DNA of 64,000 nucleotides from Callaeas wilsoni (lineage: Eukaryota > Chordata > Aves > Passeriformes > Callaeidae): NCBI GenBank assembly GCA_013398955.1, contig VWPU01004923.1, positions 1 through 64,000 of the forward strand. The letters are read 5' to 3'. The position numbers and the translations under genes were made by a program. This document shows, piece after piece, positions 37,678-50,800 of this stretch; position 1 is the stretch's first letter; every line of letters starts with the position of its first letter. The notes beneath the pieces are model-generated. The model ran no database searches. It was not told the DNA's origin and saw nothing but the letters and a program-made list of their open reading frames with translations.

Positions 37678-40600
37678 CTGCAACAGAGGAGTCCCAACTT
37701 CACTCAGTCTGTGACCTTGCACTTAACCACACCCTGTGCCTGACACACACCAGAGAAACGACCTCTGGACCTTACCAGACAGAGCTACAGACACACACCT
37801 GCCTGGATGGAGAAAAAACCCTCAGTCCTGCGTTTAAATCCAAGAATTTGTCCCTCATGCAAACCATTAATTCAGAACCGAGGCAGACAAAAATCCTCGT
37901 TTCCCTTTTGCAGTAGCAAGAAGCCCTTGTTCCAGCAGAGCGTGCAGAGGCAGCACAGAGAGCTCCTCACACAAACCAGAGTCACCTTCTGCAGGGTGTC
38001 TTTATTTTAATGTCAGGTGAAGGGTGGGAGTCTGCTGGTCACTCCCATCCCAAGGGATCCTGAGGCTGTTTAGTGGTGGAGGACATGAAGAACATGATCC
38101 ACGGCCTCTTGACTGAACAATGTTCAATTTGTACCTCCTGGTGATGGAGCCAGGGCTCATCATTTCAGCAGGAGATGCAGACCCAACATTTTCTGGAATC
38201 AAAGAGGACACCACCAAATTTTGGAGCATTGGCTACAGGAACAAAGCACCCTGCAAGGTAAATCTCCAAGAAGATTCTGGAGGTTGCCTGAGATCCTGCA
38301 GGGTGACACAAAGTGGAGAGTGTGTAACAGAAGGAGGGTGAGACACAAAGAGAATGGCCAAGCCAAGAGCTCTAAGAGCTTATTCCGTGGGGCCGGACCG
38401 AAGCACCCAGCCCTGCTCCTGGCAGGGGAAGTTCTCCCTCTGGTTTCAGCTGTGTCTCACCTCCCACCAGCTGGAAAAAGCCAAGGGGAAGGTGACCTCC
38501 CAACTGTGCAGGGCTCTGCTGGAGAGAGGACGGTTTTGGAAAGTTTCCATGGTGCCTGGTGAAACGGTAGCTGCCAAGGGGAAGGAGGAGGTCTTGTCTG
38601 AGTAAACTGAGCTTATGCCCAGGGAACAGCTGATGCTGCTCTGTCAATCAGGAAAGCTGAACCAAAGCTGAAGAGGAAAACCTGCTCTCCCAGGCAGCCT
38701 TTGTCCACTGGACACGGTGTCTGGGCCTTCTCCAGCACAGCTCTGACGGGCCCTAAACTCAAACCCAACACAGGTTTGGACTCCAGGACCACTGGAGCTG
38801 GAAGCCCTCCCTCACTGGTCAGGCTGCAGCTCCTGGTGTGATTTCTGGGCTGTTCCACCTGAAATTCTGCACTGCCAAGAAGCAGGGGTTTTTCTGGTGA
38901 GTTTAATGTCTTCAGCAGCTCTGCAAAGCTGGTGGGACTGGGGAGGGCTCACAGACACTGCACCAGTATCACAACCCCGGTGTAAATGCCAGAGGAAAGT
39001 GGATGAATAAAGTGTGATTACAAGAGTATTGAGGTGCCTCTCCATGCTGAAGATATTCTGGTGACTGCAGCTCTCAGTGCATCAACTACATATTAAGCAA
39101 AAATAGGGGAACGGGAAAAGAAGCCTCTCTGACACCTCCTTTCATGTTCCTGCAAACACCTGCACAAAGCAAACTAACCCAAGCCCTCCCACGCAGCAAT
39201 AAAATCTCATTGCTCAGGGACTGTTCCACTGATTTTGGAACAGAGCATCATTCAAGTCTGAAACAGGACTTAATAAAAGTCTTGTCTGATTCCTCACACC
39301 TGAACCCCCAGCTGAGATGATTTACAAGGGCATTTTGGCATGGGGATAAGAACTCTGGCACAGAGAATAAAAATTCCAGAGGCTGATGTTCTCACAGAAG
39401 GATGGGTAATTTGAGAGGAAAATAGCTCTACTTCTCGAGAGATTTCTTTCAAGCACCCTGTCCTGGGTCTGTGTGTCCCAGTGCCCCATCCCGGGTTTCT
39501 GTGTGCTCCCTGAGGGACTCCCACGGATGATCCCTGCTTGGGAAGTTCCTGTGGCTGGAAGCAGTGACGGGGCTTTTGTCACCAGGGCCCCCACACGAGC
39601 AGCACTGCTGGGAATCAGAGACACCCACATGACAAGGGTTGGCAGAGAGCAAATTTAGGAGAAAATGGAAACCTCCCTTTCAGTGTCAGAAATAACAGCT
39701 CAACGTAAGCGCTCCTGCTCCTGCCTCCCATGTGGGAGAGGGGTGAGGACTCGTGTGGGAAGCGCAGGGGTCTCACCTCTCAGCCACAGCAGCAAAAAGG
39801 AGGATCTGGCCCAGAGCTTCTAAATTTTAAACTTTTCTAGAGCCACGAGAGTCAGCCCCTTGGGTAGGAAGTTCCCAGGGTCACTGCAGATCCTCCCAGG
39901 AAGGGGCAGTCGTGGCCAAGCACCCAAACACAACCTCTGCTTCTAAGGCGGTAATTAATTTTTATTGTTAGGAATTTCCAGGTGCTAATCATCGCTACCC
40001 ATACAAACCCACCCCAGCTAGAGAGAAAAAGAGGGATGTTTGGATGCTTTGAGAAAATATTTTTTCAAGGTTCTTGGCTCAGCTCCTGTCACTTTCTCAG
40101 TCTCCCTTTACCCTGGGGCAGCTCCCAGTTCCAGGACTGGTTATCCCCCCCAATAGTGGGAATTGCAATGAAGGAGTAAGTCCCCCTTTCCTGTCTGAGC
40201 TACACAACATTTTTCCTTATCTATCTGAGGGAATTCTTCCTACATGAGGAAACCTTGGCCATGGACTGAGGGGCTGTGATGGTCAGGACACGTGCAAGGA
40301 GATGATGCTGTTGGATGCCTCAGAACTGGATTTCTCTTGCACAAAAGCTTCTTCTGACTGCAAGAGAAGACCAGAATATGCAACTACAGCTGTTGAAATT
40401 CCTAAGGAAGGAATCTGCTGCATCTTAAAAAGGAAGTACAATGAAGTGACTGCTGGAATCCAAAGCAGGGATAGACAGAAATGGCCTCAGGGGAGGTTTA
40501 GGTTGGATAGCAGGAAAAATTTCTTCATGGAAAGGGTGGTCAGGCATGGGAACAGCTGTCCAGGGAAGTGGTGGTGTGGAAGTGCTCCGAAGCCATGTGG

Positions 40601-41580
40601 ATGTGGCACCTGGGGACAGGGGTCACTGGTGGCCGTGTCAGTGCTGGGGGAATGCTTGGACTCAGTGATCTTAGAGGCCTTTTCCAACCTTGATGATTCC
40701 ATGATTCTCTAAAACCTGCTCGTCTCCAGCACCAGCCCCTCTGCACAGCAAACTGCTATTTTAAGCCACACGATGATTAATCACTTACTTTCATACTTGC
40801 ATTTAGGTAGGGAATGTTTTGGATTATTTTTACCAAATATATTTAAAGTATATACAGTGTTAATTTGCTACATGATCTTTCATCGCAAGGATGCAAACAC
40901 AGGAATAATTTGGTTAAAATTGCAAATCAGGTAAAATTCCAAGGCTACCCAAACACACTCTGAGCTGGGTAATGTAGGAAGACAAACACTGATAATGTTC
41001 TTTACAACCTGCTGCTGCTGAGGGATGGAGGAGAGGTGGATTCCAAAGGTGGCTCTTGGCTCAGGTGCACCACACAACACCCAGCAACTACAAAAAGGTC
41101 ACCAAGTGCAAACCAGGACACAAAGGACTGTGCCATTACTGCAGTTTTCAGTAGGCTGCTCAGAAAAACTCACTCCAGCTTCAAAACTAAAATTCAAAAG
41201 AGCCAAACCCTTTGCAATACAATTCAAGCCCTTCTCTGGTGTGCCCTCAAGGTCTCTGAGACCTGATTTGCAGAAGAATAATGATGAAGCAGTCTCAGCT
41301 GTTCCTCTTCAGTGTCACAATTTTCACTTCTTCTCTCAGACAATGGGATCCCTTTGTCAAACTGAAATAGCTACAAATAATCTACAATTTGTGTTTTCTA
41401 AATCCACCAAAAAGAACAGGCTTCTTCCTGCAGTCATGTAACACCACATTCACAGTTTCACCACGTTTTCAGTCACCCAACAGCTCCAGATTTCCATATT
41501 AGCAGGGGAAAAAAGCTATTTCTGCTCCAACAGAACACAGGGACATAATTTCCTACCCATAAGGTGAATGAACAACCTAC
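37678..41580 (-). other. PNPLA7: PNPLA7 intron (3.9 kb) with one CR1
   Basis: It contains a CR1 3' end at 40470-40707. No further exon is seen. Confidence 0.7.
40470..40707 (+). mobile_element. CR1 LINE 3' end fragment
   Basis: It reads 'ggaggtttaggttggatagc', 'ggaaaaatttcttcatgg', 'gtccagggaagtggtggtg', 'atgtggatgtggcacctggg', 'tgctgggggaatgcttgg', 'ccttttccaaccttgatgat' and 'tccatgattct'. It is a fairly complete CR1 3' end of the same subfamily as 52940-53145. Confidence 0.9.
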
Positions 41581-41697
41581 CTCTATCTGCTTATCTTTGA
41601 AGATGTTGTTGATGCTGTTGTTAAAAGCTGCTCCAGAAAACATAGAGGTTATTGGGTATGTCAAGTCTAGAATAGTCTTAAACACCGAGTTCATAAC
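41581..41697 (-). CDS. PNPLA7: PNPLA7 exon, patatin domain after the nucleophile
   Basis: A strong pyrimidine tract (TTTTTTCTTTTTAG) precedes 39 codons in phase 0, followed by the donor GAG|GTAGGTT. It encodes [22 protein letters not shown] and [32 protein letters not shown] is diagnostic of PNPLA6/7. Aligned with the preceding exon it reads Q-W-A-M-V-M-N-S, parallel to the mammalian Q-W-A-E-G-M-T-S, so the junction is right and the pair is contiguous. About half its codons end in G/C. Confidence 0.96.
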
Positions 41698-43754
41698 CTA
41701 AAAAGAAAAAAAAAAGGCATTTCAAAGGTAAATATAGGCCAGAATCCATAGGAATGTGTGCATTCAGGCTGCAATTCCAGAGACATCATATTCCAGAGTT
41801 TAGAGCCGGCATGCTGGAAGCATCACAAGTGCAGAAAGCGTGGAGGGGACAGAAATGCAACTGCAAAATCTACAACCAGGAGCTCTTTGTGTGGTAAACT
41901 TACATTTAGTAAACCCCAAAGCAGCAGCAACCCCTGCAATAAAGCTCTGCAAGAACGTGCACTGCTTCCCCTGTGCCCCAAAATCAGCCCCCCAGCAGTG
42001 TGTCCAGCACAGGTCTCAGCCTTTGCACGAGGACATGACAGTACAGCTCCACTCTTTATACCTTTTTAATTAAAGAAAAGATCTTATGAGTTGTCTTCCT
42101 CTTCACATCCTTCCCACAACACCTGTGTGGTTCAGTGGTGTGGGAAGGAAACCATAAATCCATGGCAGAGGAATTCCTTCGTCCATCTCTTCTCATTTGG
42201 GAATCCCACCTAATTTTGCTCCCAGAGTTAGAGCTTTTCTCTGCCTCAGTGGAAGCATTTAGAAAATCATGTCTGGGATTCTCTGGGACTCCAACAAGGT
42301 TCAGTCAAGCCCATGTTAAAGAGCTAGGAACACTTTCTATGGATCAGGGTCCACTGTTTGTCATTCCCAAAGTCAGTTACTGGGATGTGTTACGGAGCCA
42401 GCGTTGAACTGCTACAGACTCAGCACCAGCCAGGGAACCCAAACCACACCAGGTTTCCTAAAGCACTACAGCTCCCTGCACACCAGCCCTTCCAACTGAA
42501 CTCAGCTCTTCTATCACAGATCCTGCAATTAAGTGTTCATGGAATCCTTTTTTTCCCATTTCAACAGCATTATTACACCTATGTACTAACCTACAAGAGA
42601 AAATGATGAAATCCCTAAACTTTATGGCATTATGGCCACAGTATTTGTCCATAACCAGGCTATTGCTGTCAAATCCTAATAAATCTTAACTAAATCCAAT
42701 GCTTAATATATTACATCATAGTTAAAATGTAAAAGAAGACCACAAAACCCAATTAATTCCTTTCAAATTAAATAGGGTTTCACTGGATGAAATATTTCTA
42801 TGAGATGAAATATTCTCTCTCTCTACATGTTCTCTGTAATTTAACAAACAACTTCTCAGGGCATCCTTCCCAGGCAGACACATGGAACAGGCTCAAACCT
42901 GCCAGCTGTTAAAGCAGCTGTGAGCAACATCTGGCCTTGGCTTTACTCTCGCAGTGATTTAAAGAGCAGCACCATCAGCCCACATCGTCATGTCCAGCTG
43001 CTTTCAGACTTCTACCAGGGATCAGCCCAGAGAACACGAGTGCAAGGATAAAAAAAGATCATTAAGAACAAGGATGGGAAGAAGAAATGTGGGAGAATGT
43101 AAAAGGCTGAGCACAAACCCAAAGATGAAGCGTCAGCTTCATTCACATCTTCGCTCTGGGTTTGATGTGCTGAGGACAGTGTGCCAACCTAACTATAGAC
43201 TGCTACCCACAGCTTCAGAGGGAGATGGAATTAGTGCTGCACCTAAAATAGGGATTAGGTCTCTTCAGAATGATTAAATCAGGGGAAGAGGTATCTACAA
43301 AGAGCCCTTTATTTAATACTGAAGAAAAATCTCTCCCACTCAGCACCAGCCATCGGGCTTCCCTTGCTGCAAATGGTATTTATAATGCTGAGCCTCTACA
43401 TTTCTCCTGATCCTGACAGTGATCTTGCCCATGGACAAAATACCTCTAATTAACAGTTATTTCTTAATATCTCATTTCTCAGAGCCGGAAGATGCCCTTT
43501 AGCTGATGCTGATGGCCAACAGCCTCCCTCAGCCTTCCAGGAATAGCTGCTACCCCCTCCTGTTCCCAGATGAATTCAGTTAAAGATCACCCTCTGGAAA
43601 GGCAGACAGAGCCTTCTGGCTCTTGCTCCACTTCCTACCAGGAGCTCTGGGACCAGCTCCAGGAGCTCCAAGAGCTTCATCCCCTGACACCATGAGGATG
43701 GGAAGCCCAGCCCTGAGCCAGCTCTGCCAGTGCTCTCAGGGTTTGCAGGGCATG

Positions 43755-43965
43755 GAATCCTGGAATGCTTTGGGTTGGAAGGAACATTAAAGCCCATCCA
43801 CCATGGGCAGGGACACCTCCCACTGTCCCAGGCTGCTCCAAGCCCCAATGTCCAACCTGGCTTTGGGCACTTCCAGGGATCCAGGGGCAGCCACAGCTTC
43901 TCTGGGCACCCTGTGCCAGGGCCTCCCCACCCTCACAGGGAAGGATTTCTTCCCAATTCTTCATT
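43755..43965 (-). mobile_element. CR1 LINE 3' end fragment, inverted
   Basis: The plus strand has 'gaatgctttgggttggaagg', 'ccatgggcagggacacctcc', 'caggctgctccaagcccca', 'ggcacttccagggatccag', 'ttctctgggcaccctgtgcc' and 'ctcacagggaaggatttctt'. It is very similar in layout to the copy at 1172-1580. Confidence 0.9.
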
Positions 43966-46854
43966 AACTTCTCATGAACTTTCATTCCTACAGTTCTGCT
44001 GCAAGATGAGCTTTCTTCTTAAAAAGACTTTCAGTCCTAAAATAATTTTTAAAGCGACCCTGGGGTATAAAAAGCTTCAGCAAGGAAGAGACAAGGTTCT
44101 GCTCACAGAGCAGAAGGACAAGAGCAAAGACACGTGATGATGGACAAGAGGGATTTTCATCTCTGGCTCTTTTGTTATTTGATGCAGAATTGTGGCAAAC
44201 TGGTGTGAAAAGCCAGTATAATCCCAGGATTTTTCAATGTTTTTTCATTTTTTCACTATAAAAACCCCTGAGGTTATGGGAAAAGAAAGATGTCAAACAG
44301 ATCCAATATTTTTAAACTACTCAAAAGATCATCCAGTGCCTTCTCAGCATTCACACATAAAGTTGCAATAAAACAAGGAAAGGAATTCACACAGAAAAAA
44401 TGTTAAATAAATAAATTAAAAATATAACTCATTATATAAATCATGGATGAGAATTGGCATGACAGGGAAAAAACAAACAGGACTCATTTCTGGCCAGATC
44501 AGCTCATTAAACCACAGGATCTCCCAATGTACAAAGAGAGCAGGGTCAGAGGCAGAACCTCATGACAACATGGTCAGAATCCCCACATTTATTTGAGCTG
44601 TCAGTGCCATCAGACAGTGACAGGCAGCAAATGATGGCAGTGTCCCACCCAGCCAGCCCTCATTCCCATAGGAGCAGCCTTTCAGCCCCACACACACCTA
44701 TAACCATATTCCTTTCAAAGAATGTTCCATTCTTTGTGAAATATTTCTACTTTGAGATAGTAATTCTCCAATTAAAAAAACCAACAATCTGCAAATGCTA
44801 AAGCTTTGGCTTATTTGCTTTGCTGGTTAAATAGAGGTACAGAAGACATGCAGAGACAATAAATAGTAACTAATCTGACTGGGAATTTTCATATTTCCCC
44901 CTGTATTTTGACAAGAGTCATTTATTTCTCTGCTGCTTCATTAGGTGCAGAAAACAAATCCCATTAAAAATATCCCTTCTCTCAGCAGCAAGTGTACAAC
45001 TAGAGAGATGCCAATTTCTAAAAATACCAAAAAGAGAAGTAACTGCAGGACAAACAGCATTCAGTCTGATGGACTGATAAGATACATGAGAAAAGCTCAG
45101 AGTTAACTAATCCATCCCAATGAGGACATTCTCCAAGTGCCCCCAGGCTGCAAGGTCCTGCACCCAGAGCTCTCAGCAACAACCTTCAGCACACAAGCTC
45201 CCAGCTGCAGAGGAGCAGGATCAGCAGGTCCTGGAGCAGGAATGCTGCAGCCCTTCTGCACTGCCTGAGGAAGGAGCTCCTGGGGCATCTCCTGCACAGC
45301 CACCACTGACGCTGCTCTGGGGACAGCAGGAAAGGTCCCATTTGGGACACGGCGATTTGGGGGTTATCTGGGGGATGTTTCGGCTCTCTCACACTCAGTT
45401 CCTTGGAGAGGATCTTCCAAGAATCCCCAACAAACCTCCTGGCTGTTTCCCACACACCGGGGCTCCTTTCCCCTCTCCCTGCTCAGTGTTAACACCATAC
45501 AAGAGTCAACAACTCAGTTGTTATCTCAGCCACTGACAAAAGGTTTCTAACTCTCCAAACACTCTGTACACTGTGATCTTGGACAGGGAAATTCATGGCT
45601 CTCTCCAGTTTGCAGCTCTTCTGCTGGACACTGCTGGTACCAGTGGGAAGGGCCTCCAACAGAGCAGGCTCGGCTTTTGTCCTCCTCAAACCCTTGGACA
45701 CTTTCTGGGTTGGACATGGAGCTAGCCAGAACACTCACAAAAGCCTTCAGGAAAATCCACTCTTCATTAATAAGATGAAATGTTTGCTCTAACAGAGGTC
45801 AGTCACCTCTCCCACTACTTATTTGCAGATTTCAAGGCACCAACACCTGAAACAGCCCCAGGCTAGGCCAAAAATTGCCTTTTACCTTGTGAAACATTCT
45901 CTGAGCTTTGCAATTTGTGCTCAGAAGTTAATCAACAGATTAAATGCCTTCATTTCATCTCTAACTATTCCTGGTAAAAGTGACTGTGATTCCAGCTCCA
46001 GCAAGCTCCAGAGTGGGAACACAGTCCTGAGAAGCCCAGGAAACAACATCTCCAGCTCTGCCTCATGTCCTGCACAGGGGAGATCTCTCAAACAAGAAGA
46101 GAATCCTCTGGACAAGTGCACAGAGGAAAATCCCAGGCTGTAGCTTAACCTGGAGCTGGAGGAGAGGGCAGAGAGCCACCGAGTGCTGGGGGCAGGGAAG
46201 GCACTGCAGGGAGGCATCAGCACCCGCTCACACGCTGCCCTGGAAGCACCTGGTAGTGACCAGGGTGGGAAAGAGAGAGGAAGGTTGAAGGGATGTCTGA
46301 CACAATTCAGGGCAGTGGGTTTTATGTCTTTAATCTTGAGCCTCCCCCAGGTTTGTGATTCCAGCAAACTGCTCTGGATCATAAACAGTTTATGTTTTAG
46401 GTGCTTCCCAAGCCAGCCAGGCACAGGCAGTTCTTAAACAAAAAGCATAAAATCCATATTCCTCTGGCAAGACGGGGAGGTGAATCAGTCCCACAGTGCT
46501 CTGCCCACCAGGACAGCACAAACATCCCAGGGCCTCAATCTGGATTTTAATGCCTCAGGCGATCTGGCTTCCAAGAGACAGTTTTTGTTCCAAAGCCATG
46601 GCAGATTAGAAGATCCTTGACATAAACAGTGCCCATGTACCAATGACAGGCTCCTATTTCCCCCTGAAACCCAAGACCTAAGAATGTTAATAAAATTCCC
46701 TATGCTGCTTCATTTTCAGTAAGAAAATCTACAGGGAAATGTGGGTTTGGTATGAAGAATACAAAGCTGTAACCAGCAAACTTCAGAAACAACCCTCACC
46801 TTCAGTCAGTCTGCACCAGTGTCACCTGGGACCGTTTTCATCCAACATCTGATC

Positions 46855-46997
46855 AATAAATAAAACCAAGGCCAGGTTGGATGGGGCCTGGAACAACATG
46901 GGATAGTGGAAGGTGTTCCTGCCCATGGCAGCTGTTGGAATGAGATGATCTCTAAGGTCCCTTCCAACCCAAACCAATCCTAATTCCATGATAAATA
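46855..46997 (+). mobile_element. CR1 LINE 3' end fragment
   Basis: It reads 'aaggccaggttggatggggc', 'gggatagtggaaggtgttcc', 'gcccatggcagctgttgg', 'ggtcccttccaacccaaacc' and 'cctaattccatgat'. It is truncated to about 140 bases. Confidence 0.88.
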
Positions 46998-47557
46998 AAC
47001 TCACCCGTTGAAGTCACTATTTAAAACAACCTTCCCAAAACTTGGGTTAACTTTAAAAGTAAGTTTTTGTTTGCACTAAATATTGAAAGGTAGGAATTTC
47101 TCCTGACCCAGAGTCCCACTGCTGTGGAGTGCACAGGCAGGACCAGGAATGACACAGTTGGGAGTTATTTAGAGAAGGATTACCTCTGTCACTCAGTTCC
47201 ACTGACACATGACAGCATGTGAGAAAGAGAGAGAATTACACAAAAGAGAAACACATTTGTTGAGAGCTGGAAACAGGTCCCAGCACATAAAAAGAGAAGA
47301 TAAAACAAAGATAACCACAGGTGAGCACACTGAAACACCATCGCTGTGCCTTGACAGCGTGACCAGGATTCGTGCAGAGCTAAGCCAGGCAGGTGTCTCC
47401 TGACTCCCTGGACATGGAGCAGCTTTTCCAGGTGATCCATCACTGCCAGGCAGGGCTTGTTCCGTGGCACAGACACTGAATTTCAGGAGGCTGCAGCGTC
47501 CTGGGGTGCTGCTCGTGCCCTGCTGTGCCCAGGCCTTGCTCCAGCTGAGGGAAGCGC

Positions 47558-47708
47558 AGCATTCCCACTGGAGGGAATTCAGCACTCCCACTGGAGGGAA
47601 TTCAGCATTCCCACTCGAGGGAATTCAGCATTCCCACTGGAGGGAATTCAGCACTCCCACTGGAGGGAATTCAGCATTCCCACTGGAGGGAATTCAGCAA
47701 TCCCAGTG
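47558..47708. repeat. 23-bp minisatellite abutting the splice donor of the catalytic-serine exon
   Basis: Six full 23-base units ('agcattccca...' to '...gggaattc') at 47558-47695 are followed by a partial, diverged seventh that merges with the splice donor at 47713-47708. The sixth base of successive units goes t, c, t, t, c, t, and only the third unit has a c for g in 'ctgg'. That pattern implies an earlier duplication of a three-unit (69-bp) block. There are no unique spacers, so it is not a CRISPR-like array. Confidence 0.95.
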
Positions 47709-47713
47709 CTTAC

Positions 47714-47870
47714 CATGGCCCACTGGCGAGCTTTGATCCTCATCTGGTTGTAGCTGCGCTCCTCGGCGTACAGGGCGCTCATGAAGGCGCCGATGGACGT
47801 GCCCCCGATCATATCCACGGGAATTCCAGCCTCGATCAGCGCCCGGATAACGCCCACCTGGGAGCAGCCC
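47714..47870 (-). CDS. PNPLA7: PNPLA7 exon carrying the nucleophile serine (G-T-S-I-G)
   Basis: Acceptor CTCGGCACAG and donor ATG|GTAAGCA; 157 bases. The first base completes the Arg codon of the upstream G-G-G-G-A-R-G loop, then 52 codons follow. They begin [20 protein letters not shown] and continue with [19 protein letters not shown] and K-A-R-Q-W-A-M. G-T-S-I-G is the G-x-S-x-G nucleophile elbow of patatin-like phospholipases; the protein hydrolyses lysophosphatidylcholine at the ER and lipid droplets in mammals. G-I-P-V-D-M and R-S-Y-N-Q-M-R-I favour PNPLA7 over PNPLA6. The upstream exon with the rest of the glycine loop is not in the window. Confidence 0.96.
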
Positions 47871-50800
47871 CTGTGCCGAGGGAGGGAAAGGCAGAAAAAA
47901 GCCACTGTCAGACAAACAGTCGCTGAAGGAGTGCAAAGACATGAATGGTGCCTTCTAAGGAAGCCGAGCCCGCGCCAGCTGAGCTGCCAATCTCTCGCTA
48001 AACGAGCCCCAGTGCCAGGAACAAACATTATGAATGCAGGAATCTTCCAAGAGACTCCCAGAGGATCCCAGGGAACACGACCACGCAGCCTGGCTTCAGT
48101 GGGAAAGGCAGGGAGATGGAAGCAGCCAAGAGCTGAGCCGGTGCATGGGCGAGGGGAACGTCAGCGTGGATTTGAGGGAGGAACATCTACTGGGGTCCTT
48201 CCAAAGCAGCCAGGAAAGGCTGGAGTTCAGAGCCCTTCCCACGAGTTCCTTTTCCAGTCATTCTCCACAGAAACTGAGCCAGCCTGGGATACTGGGAGGG
48301 GGCACCACATGGATTAATAAGGAATATGGAGGTGGAAACAAAAGCAAGCAAAGACAAACAGTGATGAGAGGGCAGAGGTTGAGTCTGCACACAGACCCAG
48401 GAGAGGGGCAGATGAGGAGGCAACTTTTGAGGATGACACAAATTCCTTCAGGAGAGTAAACATATTCCTTGATTTCAAGTGCAGAAGGAATTCTGAGCAA
48501 CAATGGAGTCAAGTGATAAAGAACAGATGAACCTCAGTGCTGATGGGACAAGAGGAAAATAGAAGCGGCAACGCCCCTACAGCAACCAGTTCTTATCCAG
48601 CTCTGCTCACATGGATTTGGGAACCCCTGGGGATATTCCCTGAAAAATATTAACCTACTGTTCAGTGCAAGTTCAAGTGGCAAATCAAAGAAACCAAAAT
48701 AAAACAGAAAACATAAGAACACACACCCAGGATGGGCCAGTGCTTGGAAAACTGCGAGCAAGCTCAGACTTCTCACTCAAAAAAAGAGCAGAACTAAAAA
48801 ATGACAGAGAAGCACAAAAGGTGACCAGAATACGGGATGGACTTCACATGAGGAGAAACTGAACTTGAATCACTCGCTGGGGAAGATCCTGGCTGATAGG
48901 AAACATGCAGGGCCAGCAATGATATCACCATGCAGAGATTTTAATGGAAAGGAAAGAATTTGCAGACAGGTGTACGTAGAGCACAAACTGGGGAAGCCGC
49001 TGTTACCACATGCTGGAGAGGTCAAATCACAAATGGATTTAAATGTGGAAAGGATGAATCAAAGGTACCAGGCTGTCAGTGGCTACTAAACATGACAAAT
49101 GGGAGGTGCGAGCTGGTGTTCAGGAGGCTCAGAAGCTGCTAAGTGCTGCAAACACTCATTTCTGAAGCAGTCGCTGCTCCCCACCACCAGAAGTGAGAGA
49201 GCAGAGGTGGAACATTTGATCTGATCCTATGATCAAATCTGATCTTTTATCCTCTAGTGGGAGAGAGATCCCTGTCCATCCCACAGAACCACTGCAAAAC
49301 CACGGAACACTGCAGTGGAGGCCAATGGCCCTTCCAAGCAGCCCAGAACTACAGCCTCTGCTTTCAAATGCTCTGTCCAATGAATAAGAAGCATTTTTGA
49401 CTAGTTCATCCCACCTGGATGGATGCTTCGCAGTCTAAGCCATAAAGCAGTAAAAAAATCTTCCTTTTCCCATTTTCATCCCATTTTCTGTCCCCCACAG
49501 TTTGCTCTATTTCCATCCTCCTTCCTCTTGCTGTTTACATCCTATAAATACTTGCTAACAGCTGCCAAGTCCACCGTAGGTGTCATTTGGCCAAGCTATG
49601 CTGAACACATTCTTTCCATCCAAATAAATCCCCTCCAGCTGCTGAAATGCTTTGGGACAGGTTCGTGGTTGTACTGGGTGTAAATGACTTCAGTGACAGA
49701 TCCGTGCTGCTGGAATCCAAGAGCAGAAAATGGCTCATTTCGCTTTCCTCTCCAAATTCCCCTCCCCCTCTTCTCCTACTGCTTCTTCCCACAAGATGCC
49801 CTGAGTTAAAGGAATTACACTTTTATCCTGCCCATTGTTTTTAGGCTTTTAGAGTGTAGCTATTTTTGCACTCTGCTGCTCGTGCCTGGCACTCCCCACT
49901 GCCTCAGCCCCGAAATTCCCCCAAGGAACAGACCTTTCCCTACACCGACCTGCCCTCTGGAGACAGCCCACATCAGGTGCCCTTCTGAGGACATGGGAAG
50001 TACCTTAAAGCATTTCCTGCTTAGAGGACAATTTTAAACAGGCCATGAGTAGCTCCAGACTGGATTCTCTCCCTTTAACTGTTTCTCCTGATTCACACAT
50101 CCATAAATACAAGGGATTTGATGTGAGCACTCTGGATTTGTTCCTACTTTGCTGCATGATGTCTTTGAATGAATAACAAAAGATCATTATTACTTTCATT
50201 GGCAAGTCATCCCCTCCTCGTGCATCCACAGAATCCCTGCCAATATCCCACTAATGTGTGACAGCCACAGATCTCCAACAGATTCGCTGATCCCAAAGCA
50301 AGATGGGAATCAAAGTCCTTTTCTTGCTTGTAAAGGGACCTCCCATGAGCTGCCTGACTAAATTATGTTTTGTATATACACGACCACAAAGCTGATTCTT
50401 TCAGCTTCAACATCCTGAGCAGGAGCATTCCTGGAATTTGCAAACTAAACCCTGAAAAAGGGCAAATGTGCCTGAGTCCCTCTGTTTCTCCAGGAACCAC
50501 CTGACCTCCTGAAAGACATAAATGTGGGGGTTTTTTTCCCCCTCTCCCTACAGCTTTAGGCCATCACTGCCCCAGCACCGTTACTACGTGGGACTTCTCA
50601 ACAACTGCCTGCAGTTGGTTCTCTCCTGGGCACTTCTTCCCAGCTCCACAAACACGGGCAGGCTGCCAAGGGAAGCGTGCGCTGGCGCCGGCGCCCTGCC
50701 AGGCACCCACATCCCCTCTGACAGCATCCCGGCGCTCCCACAGAGCTGCAGTGGACACCTGCAAACTGAAGAGGACGAGAAACTGAAGCCAGGAGCAAGA

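Larger units (their letters stand above)
41698..47713 (-). other. PNPLA7: PNPLA7 intron (6.0 kb) with two CR1s and a minisatellite at its 5' end
   Basis: CR1 fragments lie at 43755-43965 and 46855-46995. The 23-bp minisatellite (47558-47708) begins essentially at the splice donor. The rest, much of it A/T-rich, shows no exon. Confidence 0.75.

Noticed and set aside
47457..47753. Plus-strand frame with repeated E-F-S-I-P-T-like units
   Set aside because: It is a translation of the 23-bp minisatellite, antisense to the PNPLA7 exon. It was also considered as a CRISPR-like array, but there are no unique spacers.
48810..49090. Possible old CR1 body
   Set aside because: Only short words match and their order is not convincing.
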